Below, in pieces: positions 16,883 to 23,324 of a stretch of 26,980 nucleotides of DNA. Source of the DNA: an uncultured Collinsella sp. (GTDB lineage Bacteria; Actinomycetota; Coriobacteriia; Coriobacteriales; Coriobacteriaceae); assembly GCA_902470905.1 (NCBI GenBank), contig CABRIC010000022.1, forward strand, positions 1 to 26,980. Reading direction: 5' to 3'. Numbering within the stretch: position 1 is the stretch's first letter; each line of letters begins with the position of its first letter. Below the pieces are notes generated by a model. The model was not told where the DNA came from and did no database searches. It saw nothing but the letters and a program-made list of their open reading frames with translations. The translations under genes and the position numbers were made by a program.

Positions 16883-19007
16883 GCGTTTCTGGTCTAGATG
16901 CGTTTTGACGCGCCGTCCGAGCTGCCATCGCAAGCGAGGCGGCTTTATGGGCCGCGCCGGTATCGACCTGTTTATCGAAGACGGTGCCTACACCACGCTT
17001 TCTTCTGCCGTGGTCATCCTAGTGGTGCTCACGTTGTTGTTTTCGTCGACCGCGGCGATATGGAGCATGTCGCGTGCCGGGGATACCCAGGTGGCGGCCG
17101 ATAGCGGCGCGCTGGCAGGCGCCAATGTGGTGTCGTCCTACCATACGGCTGCGACGGTGGTTGATGCGAGCATCTTGAGTCTGGGGCTAGCGGGGTTTGC
17201 CACAATCGGGACGGGCCTGGTTGCCATTCTCATCCCAGGTGCCGAACCAGTTGCCGGCAATATGGTCGACACCGGGATTGAGATCATTAAAACGCGCAAC
17301 AAGTTTGCCAAAAGCGCATCGGAAGGCTTGCAGAAAATCGAGACGGCTCTGCCGTATCTGATTGCCGCGCGTGCCACGCAGGCGGTGTCGGCGCAGGATA
17401 CCGATAGTGTGGCCTATACCGGTACGGCGCTTGCCGTGCCCAGGACATCCGAGTCGGACTTCGCTGCGCTCAAAGGGTCAGAGATCTCGACCGATACCAT
17501 TAAAGACACATCAGATGATTTAGAGCGTGCGGCCGAGGAGCTGCGGAAGGCTTCTGAGGACACGGCGAAGGCTAAAGAGCGCGCTTGGCTGGCGGATTGT
17601 GGCGGGTCTGACAAGGGCTCGGTCAGCAGCTGTTCTTGCATGTGGGAGCGTGTGAAAAGTCTAACGGATCTCTCTGGTGCTCAAAATCCGCATTACGCTT
17701 CGAGCGTTACGTGGGAACCGCAAGTGGCGCTCGATCGCGCGAAGGCCTACTATCGCCAGCGCCTGGCAAATGAGAAACCGCTTGGCGAGGGTCCGGAAAA
17801 ACAGGCAGATTCTGCTGCACGAAAGGTGTTCTTCGCTTATGCGGGCGAAGAAGTCGAGCGGGCATATATAACTGAAAAGGACGGCAAAGTTTCCGCCCGC
17901 ATCCCTTTCCTTCCGCGAAATCCAGATGAGGCGCGGACGACTGAACTCTATACCGATGCGCGTTGGCCCACGAGTGAAGTAGATAAAGTTACCTATTTGC
18001 ATTATGGGACTGACTGTCCAAATTACAAAAAAGGAAAGCCGGGTGGGCTGGCATCAGTCGCAGATTTTGACGGTCACGAAACGTGTAGCGAATGCCATTT
18101 CGGTGTGTCGTCTTTAGGGTACGTTGCGATTGCAACGACTTCTGTCGAAAGGGGCTTCGAGTACCACTTCGATAAGTTCAAAGAGGCTCTGGAAGACTAC
18201 ATCGAATGCCGCAACAAAGAACTCGAACTTGAGCGTCAGACCGAGGATGAGGCCGACCGTGCGGGCAATGCGTTTGACCAGGCCATTAAAGCGCTTTCCG
18301 GCGAGCGCCCGCGTATCGCCCCACCTGGCCGCAACGGCGTGGTCGCCTTTGCAGTTTCGGGTGACATTACCAGCTCCGATCAACTTAACTCCTCGTTTAA
18401 CGCGGCAGTCAGGCTTGGCGATCGCGGTGCTATCTCTGCCGCGGTGCTGGCGCCCGATGAGGCGACGGCGCAAAACAACGTGCTTTCGCGATTTTTCTCG
18501 ACATTGAAGGAACGCTCGGGCGGCGTTGCCGGCGTGCTCGACGGCGTCATGGATGTTTGGGGACGGCTACTCGTGGGATACGGTGATATCCAAGGCTCAG
18601 CCGACGAACTTATGGACGAGATGATTAAAGGCCTAGGAGGGGGCAGCGGCGCGTTGGGCTCCATCGCATCGTGGCTCGGCGATACCGTTTCGGCGTCCGT
18701 GGCGGCGCTGGGTTTGGAACCGTGCGACTTGCGCCTGCGAAAGCCGGTGCTGACCGATTCCGCCAATATCATTAAGAGTCCGGGGTCTGACATTGCGGGT
18801 CTCTCTCAAGCGCAAGACAAACTGCGAAGTATTCCGTTGGGCGTGACCGATCCCAAGGCGCTTTGCGAGGCGTTGGAATATCAAGTCGAACGCACCATTA
18901 GCGGTACGGTGTTCACACTTGCGGAGATTCCTCTGCCCGGCGGCGGCTCCATCCCGCTCACCGTCGATGTCGCCACGCTGGTTGGCGCTCTGGGCGGTGG
19001 GTCGTAA
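16854..19007 (+). CDS. Large TadG-like pilus-associated surface protein
   Basis: A 717-residue protein with a basic N-terminus, one membrane helix around residues 42-68 and then DTQVAADSGALAGANVV, the pattern that follows the helix in TadG-like (PF13400-type) proteins. The rest is predicted outside the membrane. It contains two charged, probably coiled-coil stretches (around 215-248 and 440-480), cysteines at 249, 260 and 262, Cys388, and Cys411-x-x-Cys414-His415 (CSECH). The middle third (bases about 17640-18260) has more A/T-ending codons than its surroundings. GGAGGGA lies just before ATG 16854, which overlaps the upstream gene by 29 bases. It is probably a tip or anchoring component; that is inference. 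Confidence 0.7.
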   Translation: MIRGLLHGIKRFWSRCVLTRRPSCHRKRGGFMGRAGIDLFIEDGAYTTLSSAVVILVVLTLLFSSTAAIWSMSRAGDTQVAADSGALAGANVVSSYHTAATVVDASILSLGLAGFATIGTGLVAILIPGAEPVAGNMVDTGIEIIKTRNKFAKSASEGLQKIETALPYLIAARATQAVSAQDTDSVAYTGTALAVPRTSESDFAALKGSEISTDTIKDTSDDLERAAEELRKASEDTAKAKERAWLADCGGSDKGSVSSCSCMWERVKSLTDLSGAQNPHYASSVTWEPQVALDRAKAYYRQRLANEKPLGEGPEKQADSAARKVFFAYAGEEVERAYITEKDGKVSARIPFLPRNPDEARTTELYTDARWPTSEVDKVTYLHYGTDCPNYKKGKPGGLASVADFDGHETCSECHFGVSSLGYVAIATTSVERGFEYHFDKFKEALEDYIECRNKELELERQTEDEADRAGNAFDQAIKALSGERPRIAPPGRNGVVAFAVSGDITSSDQLNSSFNAAVRLGDRGAISAAVLAPDEATAQNNVLSRFFSTLKERSGGVAGVLDGVMDVWGRLLVGYGDIQGSADELMDEMIKGLGGGSGALGSIASWLGDTVSASVAALGLEPCDLRLRKPVLTDSANIIKSPGSDIAGLSQAQDKLRSIPLGVTDPKALCEALEYQVERTISGTVFTLAEIPLPGGGSIPLTVDVATLVGALGGGS

Positions 19008-19483
19008 TGAGTATCCGCATGCGTCTGCGCGAGGAGCGCGCCCAAGCGACGGTTGAGATGGCAGTGGTTACGCCCGTTTTGCTGGTGCTGGCACTCATCG
19101 TGTACAACGTCATGATCTTTGCCAGCGCTGTCGCGCGCTTCGACCGCGTGGTGCCCGACATCGTGTTGGCGCACGCCGTGGCGTCGGAGGGGGAGGGCGA
19201 CGAAAGCTCTGCCGATGCCTCGGCGACGGTTCAGACTCAAATTCTGAATGCCATGGAAGGCTATGACTTGCAGATCGAAGTGTCGAGCGAGCAAGGCGCG
19301 AAGGCATCGGATGGTGGCCTGCTCTCCCTATCCGGTACGTTTAGGACCTACACCTGCACCATGCACTATGAGCCGTGGCCGACTTCTCTCAGCATCGCTG
19401 GCGTTCCGCTGGGGGCGCCGACAACGTTGTCGCACGAGCGCGCGGTAACGGTCGATCCATGGCGTCCGGGGGTGGTCATGTGA
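19007..19483 (+). CDS. TadE-like minor pilin (second)
   Basis: A 158-residue product beginning with a basic segment and REERAQATVEMAVVTP, then a hydrophobic helix (VLLVLALIVYNVMIFAS) and an extracytoplasmic domain, as in TadE/TadF proteins. It carries the same AQ-T-x-E signal as the other pilin-like proteins here. Its ATG overlaps the stop of the TadG-like gene (TAATG), and it ends in a GTGA overlap with the DUF192 gene. Confidence 0.78.
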   Translation: MSIRMRLREERAQATVEMAVVTPVLLVLALIVYNVMIFASAVARFDRVVPDIVLAHAVASEGEGDESSADASATVQTQILNAMEGYDLQIEVSSEQGAKASDGGLLSLSGTFRTYTCTMHYEPWPTSLSIAGVPLGAPTTLSHERAVTVDPWRPGVVM

Positions 19484-19839
19484 CCGCGGTCTCGTCCTAC
19501 ATCGCCTACGCGCGGGCACTCAATAGGCTGGGTTGGACGCCGGCCGAGTTTGCGGTGGCGGAGTCGTTTGTCGTGCGCCTGCGCGGCATGCTGGGACGGC
19601 GTCCGGTTGCCGCCAACGGCCTGCCGCTCGTCATGGCGTTTCCACGCTGCTCTTCGGTCCATACGTGTTTTATGGCCTATCCCATCGACATCGCCTTCAT
19701 CGATCGCGACGGCAATATCCTCGCGCGCTACGAAAACGTTCGTCCTTGGCGCATGTGCTCCTGCCCCGGCGCCTGGGCGGTATTGGAACGCCCTTCAATC
19801 CTCGCTACACCTCCCGCCCTCCAACAAGTGCCGGCGTAA
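19480..19839 (+). CDS. DUF192 family protein at the end of the Tad operon
   Basis: A 119-residue protein of the DUF192 family (PF02643), function unknown. Matching features are FVVRLRGMLGRRP, the central SSVHTCFMAYPIDIAFIDRDGNI and the C-terminal WRMCSCPGAWAVLE. Many DUF192 proteins are exported, but this one has no signal peptide. GTG 19480 is chosen because GGGGGTGG lies four bases before it and it overlaps the preceding stop (GTGA); ATG 19459 is an alternative. Coupling to the pilus genes suggests a role linked to the pilus, but none is established. Confidence 0.8.
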   Translation: MTAVSSYIAYARALNRLGWTPAEFAVAESFVVRLRGMLGRRPVAANGLPLVMAFPRCSSVHTCFMAYPIDIAFIDRDGNILARYENVRPWRMCSCPGAWAVLERPSILATPPALQQVPA

Positions 19840-19858
19840 GAGATTGGCGACAGCAGAC

Positions 19859-19873
19859 TTTCGTCATACGAAA
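19859..19873. promoter_or_regulatory. Palindromic operator candidate before the toxin-antitoxin pair
   Basis: TTTCGT-CAT-ACGAAA is a perfect 6-3-6 inverted repeat six bases upstream of a -10-like TAAGAT (19879-19884) and 25 bases before the first gene of the pair. It is well placed for autorepression by the ribbon-helix-helix antitoxin. Confidence 0.5.
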
Positions 19874-19898
19874 TTGGGTAAGATGGAGGAGAAGATGC

Positions 19899-20165
19899 AT
19901 GGATGTTGAGATCCATCCCAACGCTAAAAAGCACCTGACGGAAAAGCAGGTGCTTAGCGCTTGGCTTGCGGTTACTGAGTGCATTCGTCGCGAGTCGAAG
20001 GACGAGCCGCCGAGATGGCTTGCGATTGGATGGCTCCCAGACGGACGAAGCGTGGAGCTTGCCGCGGTCGAGCTTGTCCGTGGGTGGCTTATCATTCATG
20101 CCTTGTCTCCAGTCCAGAAGAAATTTTGGCAGGAGATTGAACAGGCTCGGCAAAGGGGTCGATGA
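19899..20165 (+). CDS. Putative toxin of a toxin-antitoxin pair
   Basis: An 88-residue protein beginning MDVEIHPNAKKHLTEKQV with PPRWLAIGWLPDGRSVELA and LIIHALSPVQKKF, a small basic protein resembling BrnT/RelE-fold toxins that I know next to CopG-type antitoxins in actinobacteria. The exact family is not certain. GGAGGA lies eight bases before ATG 19899. The stop overlaps the antitoxin start (ATGA). The order is toxin first, the reverse of many pairs. If active it would be an mRNA interferase; this is inference. Confidence 0.65.
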   Translation: MDVEIHPNAKKHLTEKQVLSAWLAVTECIRRESKDEPPRWLAIGWLPDGRSVELAAVELVRGWLIIHALSPVQKKFWQEIEQARQRGR

Positions 20166-20449
20166 TGGGCAAGACGTATACGGCCGCTAATGGTCAGGTT
20201 GTAACGGATGAAATGATTGACGCGTGGTGCGAGTCGTACGAGCGCGGAGAGTTTCCGGATGGCGAACACACCGTTGGTGGGATCGTGCATGGACGGCCCC
20301 CGCTCTCAGGTGAGGGGACGGCAACGCTGTCGGTCAAGATTCCTCTGGGAATGAAGGAGGCCATTCGTCGACGGGCGGCTGCCGAGGGGATGACGCCAAG
20401 TGAGTTTGCCCGTGCGGCTCTGAGTGAAAAACTTCTTGCTGCCGGCTGA
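20162..20449 (+). CDS. Ribbon-helix-helix (CopG-type) antitoxin
   Basis: A 95-residue protein with an N-terminal region (VTDEMIDAWCESYERGEFP, then GGIVHGRPPLS) and a C-terminal ribbon-helix-helix domain: TATLSVKIPLGMKEAIRRRA followed by AEGMTPSEFARAALSEKL. The N-terminal part likely binds the toxin and the C-terminal part the operator. ATG 20162 overlaps the toxin stop; ATG 20165 is the next codon. Confidence 0.75.
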   Translation: MMGKTYTAANGQVVTDEMIDAWCESYERGEFPDGEHTVGGIVHGRPPLSGEGTATLSVKIPLGMKEAIRRRAAAEGMTPSEFARAALSEKLLAAG

Positions 20450-20512
20450 TGCCTCTGACGTGCCGATTTATAGAACCGAGGCTGTGCTCAAAAACTTTTT
20501 TAAAATTCTCGG

Positions 20513-20540
20513 TTGACCGGAACGCGTCCTTGGTTATACT
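20513..20540 (+). promoter_or_regulatory. Promoter of tRNA-Phe
   Basis: TTGACC (20513-20518) and TATACT (20535-20540) with a 16-base spacer lie 33 bases before the tRNA, a good sigma-70-type promoter. Confidence 0.8.
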
Positions 20541-20572
20541 AATCAAGCCTTGAAACAAGGCACACCTCAAAT

Positions 20573-20627
<55 letters not shown>

Positions 20628-20645
<18 letters not shown>

Positions 20646-20690
20646 CCTTGAATTGACTAGGACCTCTGCAAAGGGGTCCTTTTCTTTTAT
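20628..20690 (+). repeat. Direct repeat copy 1 (tRNA-Phe 3' end plus terminator)
   Basis: This 63-base segment recurs at 20814-20876 with one difference (G20650 versus T20836). It covers the T-loop-to-3' end of tRNA-Phe and its terminator. Confidence 0.95.
20659..20688 (+). terminator. Terminator of tRNA-Phe
   Basis: AGGACCTC (20659-20666) pairs with GGGGTCCT (20673-20680) around a 6-base loop, then TTTCTTTT. Confidence 0.85.
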
Positions 20691-20813
20691 ACAGCCCCCA
20701 CATGGAATCGAACCCCGTGAGGGCGCGGAGCTGAGTAAACGCGTAAGCGTTTGCCAGCGCAGCTCGCAAGGCGCGTAAGCGCCACAGCGGTCCGTCCGCG
20801 CAGCGCGCGGACG
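20691..20813 (+). other. Hairpin-rich segment between the tRNA-Phe 3'-end repeats
   Basis: Contains AAACGC-GTAA-GCGTTT (20737-20752) inside an outer GAGCTG/CAGCTC stem (20728-20733 with 20760-20765), GGCGC-GTAA-GCGCC (20770-20783), and GTCCGCGC-AGC-GCGCGGAC (20794-20812). GTAA loops are GNRA-type tetraloops. GGAATCGAACCCC (20704-20716) is the reverse complement of the tRNA-Phe T-arm (20622-20634). No credible protein is encoded. Confidence 0.6.
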
Positions 20814-20876
20814 CGATTCCCTTCCCCGCCACCTTTAATTGACTAGGACCTCTGCAAAGGGGTCCTTTTCTTTTAT
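20814..20876 (+). repeat. Direct repeat copy 2 (tRNA-Phe 3' end plus terminator)
   Basis: 62 of 63 bases are identical to 20628-20690. It includes a second copy of the terminator (20845-20874). It could be an attachment site of a lost element or a local duplication. Confidence 0.95.
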
Positions 20877-20886
20877 CGAGGGCTCT

Positions 20887-21120
20887 GCGGAAATTGCGTC
20901 CCGGAATTTGGCTTCAGAGTGGGATGCGTTTTCCGCTTTGAGGCCGCTTGGGAAAGCGCGACCCGGAATCCGGCGTCGGAATGGGGTGTGCTTTCCTTTT
21001 GCGGTCTTTGGCGGAAACTGCGTCCCAGATCCCGCGCTCAGAACGGGATGCATTTTCCGGTTGAGGCCTTGAACGGAAAATGCATCCCAGTCTTTTGCGA
21101 AAAACGGGATGCGCTTTCCG
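20887..21120. repeat. Array of four inverted-repeat units of about 62 bp
   Basis: Forward motifs similar to CGGAAANTGCGTCCC are at 20887-20902, 20950-20964, 21012-21026 and 21074-21088. Reverse motifs similar to GGGATGCGTTTTCCG are at 20921-20936, 20983-20996, 21045-21059 and 21106-21120. The unit period is 63, 62 and 62 bases. Each unit can form a stem of 14-16 bp with about 18 loop bases, and reverse copy 3 with forward copy 4 is a perfect 15-bp match. Many mismatches are G-U compatible. The gap 20877-21308 holds this array and the promoter region of the next gene; no convincing gene. Confidence 0.85.
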
Positions 21121-21206
21121 GCCGCCTACTTCCGGCGCATATGTACATCTCGGCGCGCCATCTCGGGCCCGCCCAGATATTCCTCCCGCTTTTGCGCCAC
21201 TTTACA

Positions 21207-21243
21207 GACCGTTCGGTCGTCTGTCCGCACGCGCGGGTATACT
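21207..21243 (+). promoter_or_regulatory. Candidate promoter and operator of the GH5-like gene
   Basis: TATACT (21238-21243) is a good -10. GACCG-TT-CGGTC (21207-21218), flanked by ACAGAC and GTCTGT-like half sites, is a palindrome like those bound by TetR-family repressors and overlaps the expected -35 position, where no consensus hexamer is seen. Confidence 0.4.
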
Positions 21244-21308
21244 CAAAACGATACTTTTCCTGTGCAATACGATGCAGGCTCGGCCTGCACGATCCGAAGG
21301 GGGCAGTG

Positions 21309-22370
21309 ATGGAGAGGATACTCGGCGTTAATCTCTCTGGCTGGTTTATTCCCGAGCCTTGGGTGACCCCGTCGCTATACGCGGCGACCGGTGCATCCAA
21401 CGCGGCCGAGCTGCAGGAGGCCATGGGCACCGCCGCCTATAACGAGCGCATGCGCCGTCATTACGAGACGTTTGTGAGCGAGGACGATTTCCGTCGCATG
21501 GCGCAGATCGGTCTCAATGCCGTGCGTCTGCCGGTGCCCTGGTATGCCTTTGGCTCGCAGGAGTCCGATGCGTCCTACATCTCGGTTGTCGACTACATCG
21601 ACCGTGCAATTGAGTGGGCTGCCAAGTACGACATCCGCGTGCTGCTTGATCTGGCAACTGTGCCCGGTGGCCAGGGCGATTCCAACGATTCGCCCGCCAC
21701 GCCGGAGGCCGTCGCCGAGTGGCATTCGTCCACCAACGGCCGTCATGTCGCGCTCGACGTGCTCGAGCGCCTGGCCGATCGCTACGGCGAGGCCGAGAGC
21801 CTGCTGGGCATTGAGCTGCTGGACACGCCGCAGATGAGCGTCCGCAAGAGCCTCTTCACCATGACGGATGGCATTCCGGCGCACTACCTGCGCAACTTCT
21901 ATCGCGACGCCTACGAGCTCGTCCGTTCGTATATGCCCGAGGATAAGATCGTCGTCTTCTCGTCGTCGGGGCATCCCAACGAGTGGAAGCATTTTATGCG
22001 CGGCGCCAAGTACAAGAACGTCTACATGGACCTTCACCTGTACCATTACCGCGACGAGCATGCGCTCGACATCACGAGCCCCCGCGGGCTGACGACGGCG
22101 ATTTCGCGTAACAAGCGCGAGCTTAAAGAAGCGATTTCGACTGGGTTCCCCGTGCTGGTGGGCGAATGGTCGGGCGCGGCGATCTTTGCCAACTCGTCGG
22201 TTACGCCCGAGGGTCGCAATGCCTACGAGCGCGTGTTTATCGCCAATCAGCTGGCTTCGTTTGCGCCGGCTGCCGGTTGGTTCTTCCAAACGTGGAAGAC
22301 CGAGAAGCGCATTGCAGCATGGGACGCCCGCGCGGCGCTCGGTACGCTCGAGCGCGGCATGATTGAATAG
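21309..22370 (+). CDS. GH5_9-like exo-1,3-beta-glucanase homologue with altered active site
   Basis: A 353-residue TIM-barrel protein resembling fungal exo-1,3-beta-glucanases of GH5. Matches in order are GVNLSGWFIPEPWVTPSLY (residues 6-24), FVSEDDFRRMAQIGLNAVRL (Arg73), a DLATVPGGQGD loop, GIELLDTPQ (167-175), VYMDLHLYHY, VLVGEWSGA with the nucleophile Glu286, and GWFFQTWKTE. The acid/base position, normally Asn-Glu-Pro, reads Asp172-Thr173-Pro174, and the usual DLHG reads DLAT, so normal hydrolysis is doubtful. There is no signal peptide, so it is cytoplasmic. ATG 21309 follows a GAAGGGGGCAG run. It lies six bases before rsmI and may be cotranscribed. Confidence 0.75.
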   Translation: MERILGVNLSGWFIPEPWVTPSLYAATGASNAAELQEAMGTAAYNERMRRHYETFVSEDDFRRMAQIGLNAVRLPVPWYAFGSQESDASYISVVDYIDRAIEWAAKYDIRVLLDLATVPGGQGDSNDSPATPEAVAEWHSSTNGRHVALDVLERLADRYGEAESLLGIELLDTPQMSVRKSLFTMTDGIPAHYLRNFYRDAYELVRSYMPEDKIVVFSSSGHPNEWKHFMRGAKYKNVYMDLHLYHYRDEHALDITSPRGLTTAISRNKRELKEAISTGFPVLVGEWSGAAIFANSSVTPEGRNAYERVFIANQLASFAPAAGWFFQTWKTEKRIAAWDARAALGTLERGMIE

Positions 22371-22376
22371 GTTGAT

Positions 22377-23255
22377 ATGACGCAAAACAGCGCCCATACG
22401 GGCAAACTCTATGTGGTCGGCACGCCCATCGGCAACCTGGGCGACCTGTCCCCGCGCGTTGGCGAGACCTTTGCCGCTGCCGATGTCATCTGCTGCGAAG
22501 ACACGCGCGTGACGTCAAAGCTGCTGATGCACCTGGGCATTTCCAAGCCGCTTGTCCGTTGCGACGAGAATGTGATCGCCAGCCGCGCCGCCGGCCTGGT
22601 CGACCGTCTGCTGACGGGGGAGACCCTCGCCTTTGCCTCGGACGCCGGCATGCCGAGCGTGTCCGATCCCGGCCAGGCGCTGGTCGAGGCGGCGCGTGAG
22701 GCCGATGTGCCCGTCGAAGTTATTCCCGGGCCCTCCGCTTGCGTCACGGCGCTCGTTTCGTCCGGCATTCCCTGTGAGCATTTTTTCTTTGAGGGCTTTT
22801 TGGGCCGAAAGCACGGTGACCGCGTGCGCCGTTTACAGCGCCTTGCCGTGGTGCCCGGCGCACTCATCTTCTACGAGTCTCCACATCGCATCGTGGCGAC
22901 GCTCGAGGCCGTGGCGGAGGTCTTTCCCCAGCGTGAGGTTGCCGTCTGCCGCGAACTCACCAAGCTGCACGAGGAGGTCTTGCGCGGGCCCGCTGCCCAG
23001 CTTGCCGAGGAGCTGTGTGCTCGCGGCGAGGTAAAGGGCGAGATTGCGCTGGTCATCGCGCCGCCGAGCGAGGATGAGGAGGCCGGTGCCGTGCCGGTTG
23101 GCGCCGCGGCAGCGGATTCCGACGAGGCCCTGCGCGAGGATATCCGCGTCGCGCTTGAGGAGGGGGAGCCCGCCTCTGCGGTGGCCAAGCGCCTGTCTCA
23201 GAAGTATTCGCGCCGCAAGCGCGATGTCTATGCCATGGTGCTCGATATGCAATAG
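22377..23255 (+). CDS. rsmI: 16S rRNA (cytidine-1402-2'-O)-methyltransferase RsmI
   Basis: SAM-dependent enzyme that 2'-O-methylates C1402 in the decoding centre of 16S rRNA. The tetrapyrrole-methylase fold is clear: KLYVVGTPIGNLGDLSPR at the start, VICCEDTRVTSKLL, LAFASDAGMPSVSDPG, VEVIPGPSACVTAL, EGFLGRKHGDR, FYESPHRIVATLE and AVCRELTKLHEE. The 292-residue length is normal, with a short alanine/glutamate-rich C-terminal extension. ATG 22377 follows the GH5-like stop after six bases with only a weak ribosome binding site, suggesting coupled expression. Confidence 0.96.
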   Translation: MTQNSAHTGKLYVVGTPIGNLGDLSPRVGETFAAADVICCEDTRVTSKLLMHLGISKPLVRCDENVIASRAAGLVDRLLTGETLAFASDAGMPSVSDPGQALVEAAREADVPVEVIPGPSACVTALVSSGIPCEHFFFEGFLGRKHGDRVRRLQRLAVVPGALIFYESPHRIVATLEAVAEVFPQREVAVCRELTKLHEEVLRGPAAQLAEELCARGEVKGEIALVIAPPSEDEEAGAVPVGAAAADSDEALREDIRVALEEGEPASAVAKRLSQKYSRRKRDVYAMVLDMQ

Positions 23256-23256
23256 A

Positions 23257-23285
23257 TGGAGGATATCCAGCCCTTGCGCTAGAAT
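23257..23285 (+). promoter_or_regulatory. Candidate promoter of metG
   Basis: TAGAAT (23280-23285) is a five-of-six match to the -10 consensus; the -35 at a 17-base spacing (TGGAGG, 23257-23262) is weak. It is followed by GGAGGA before the metG ATG. Confidence 0.5.
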
Positions 23286-23324
23286 CATCCTCTGTATGCA
23301 ACGTTTTTCTGGAGGACAAACCCC

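Noticed and set aside
20835..21072. Short open frames on both strands across the hairpin array
   Set aside because: The period is 62-63 bases, not kept in frame, and the signal is in the inverted repeats; no ribosome binding site or conserved peptide is seen.
20887..21120. CRISPR array
   Set aside because: Repeats alternate in orientation, are imperfect and only about 15 bases, the spacers are related to one another, and no cas genes are nearby.
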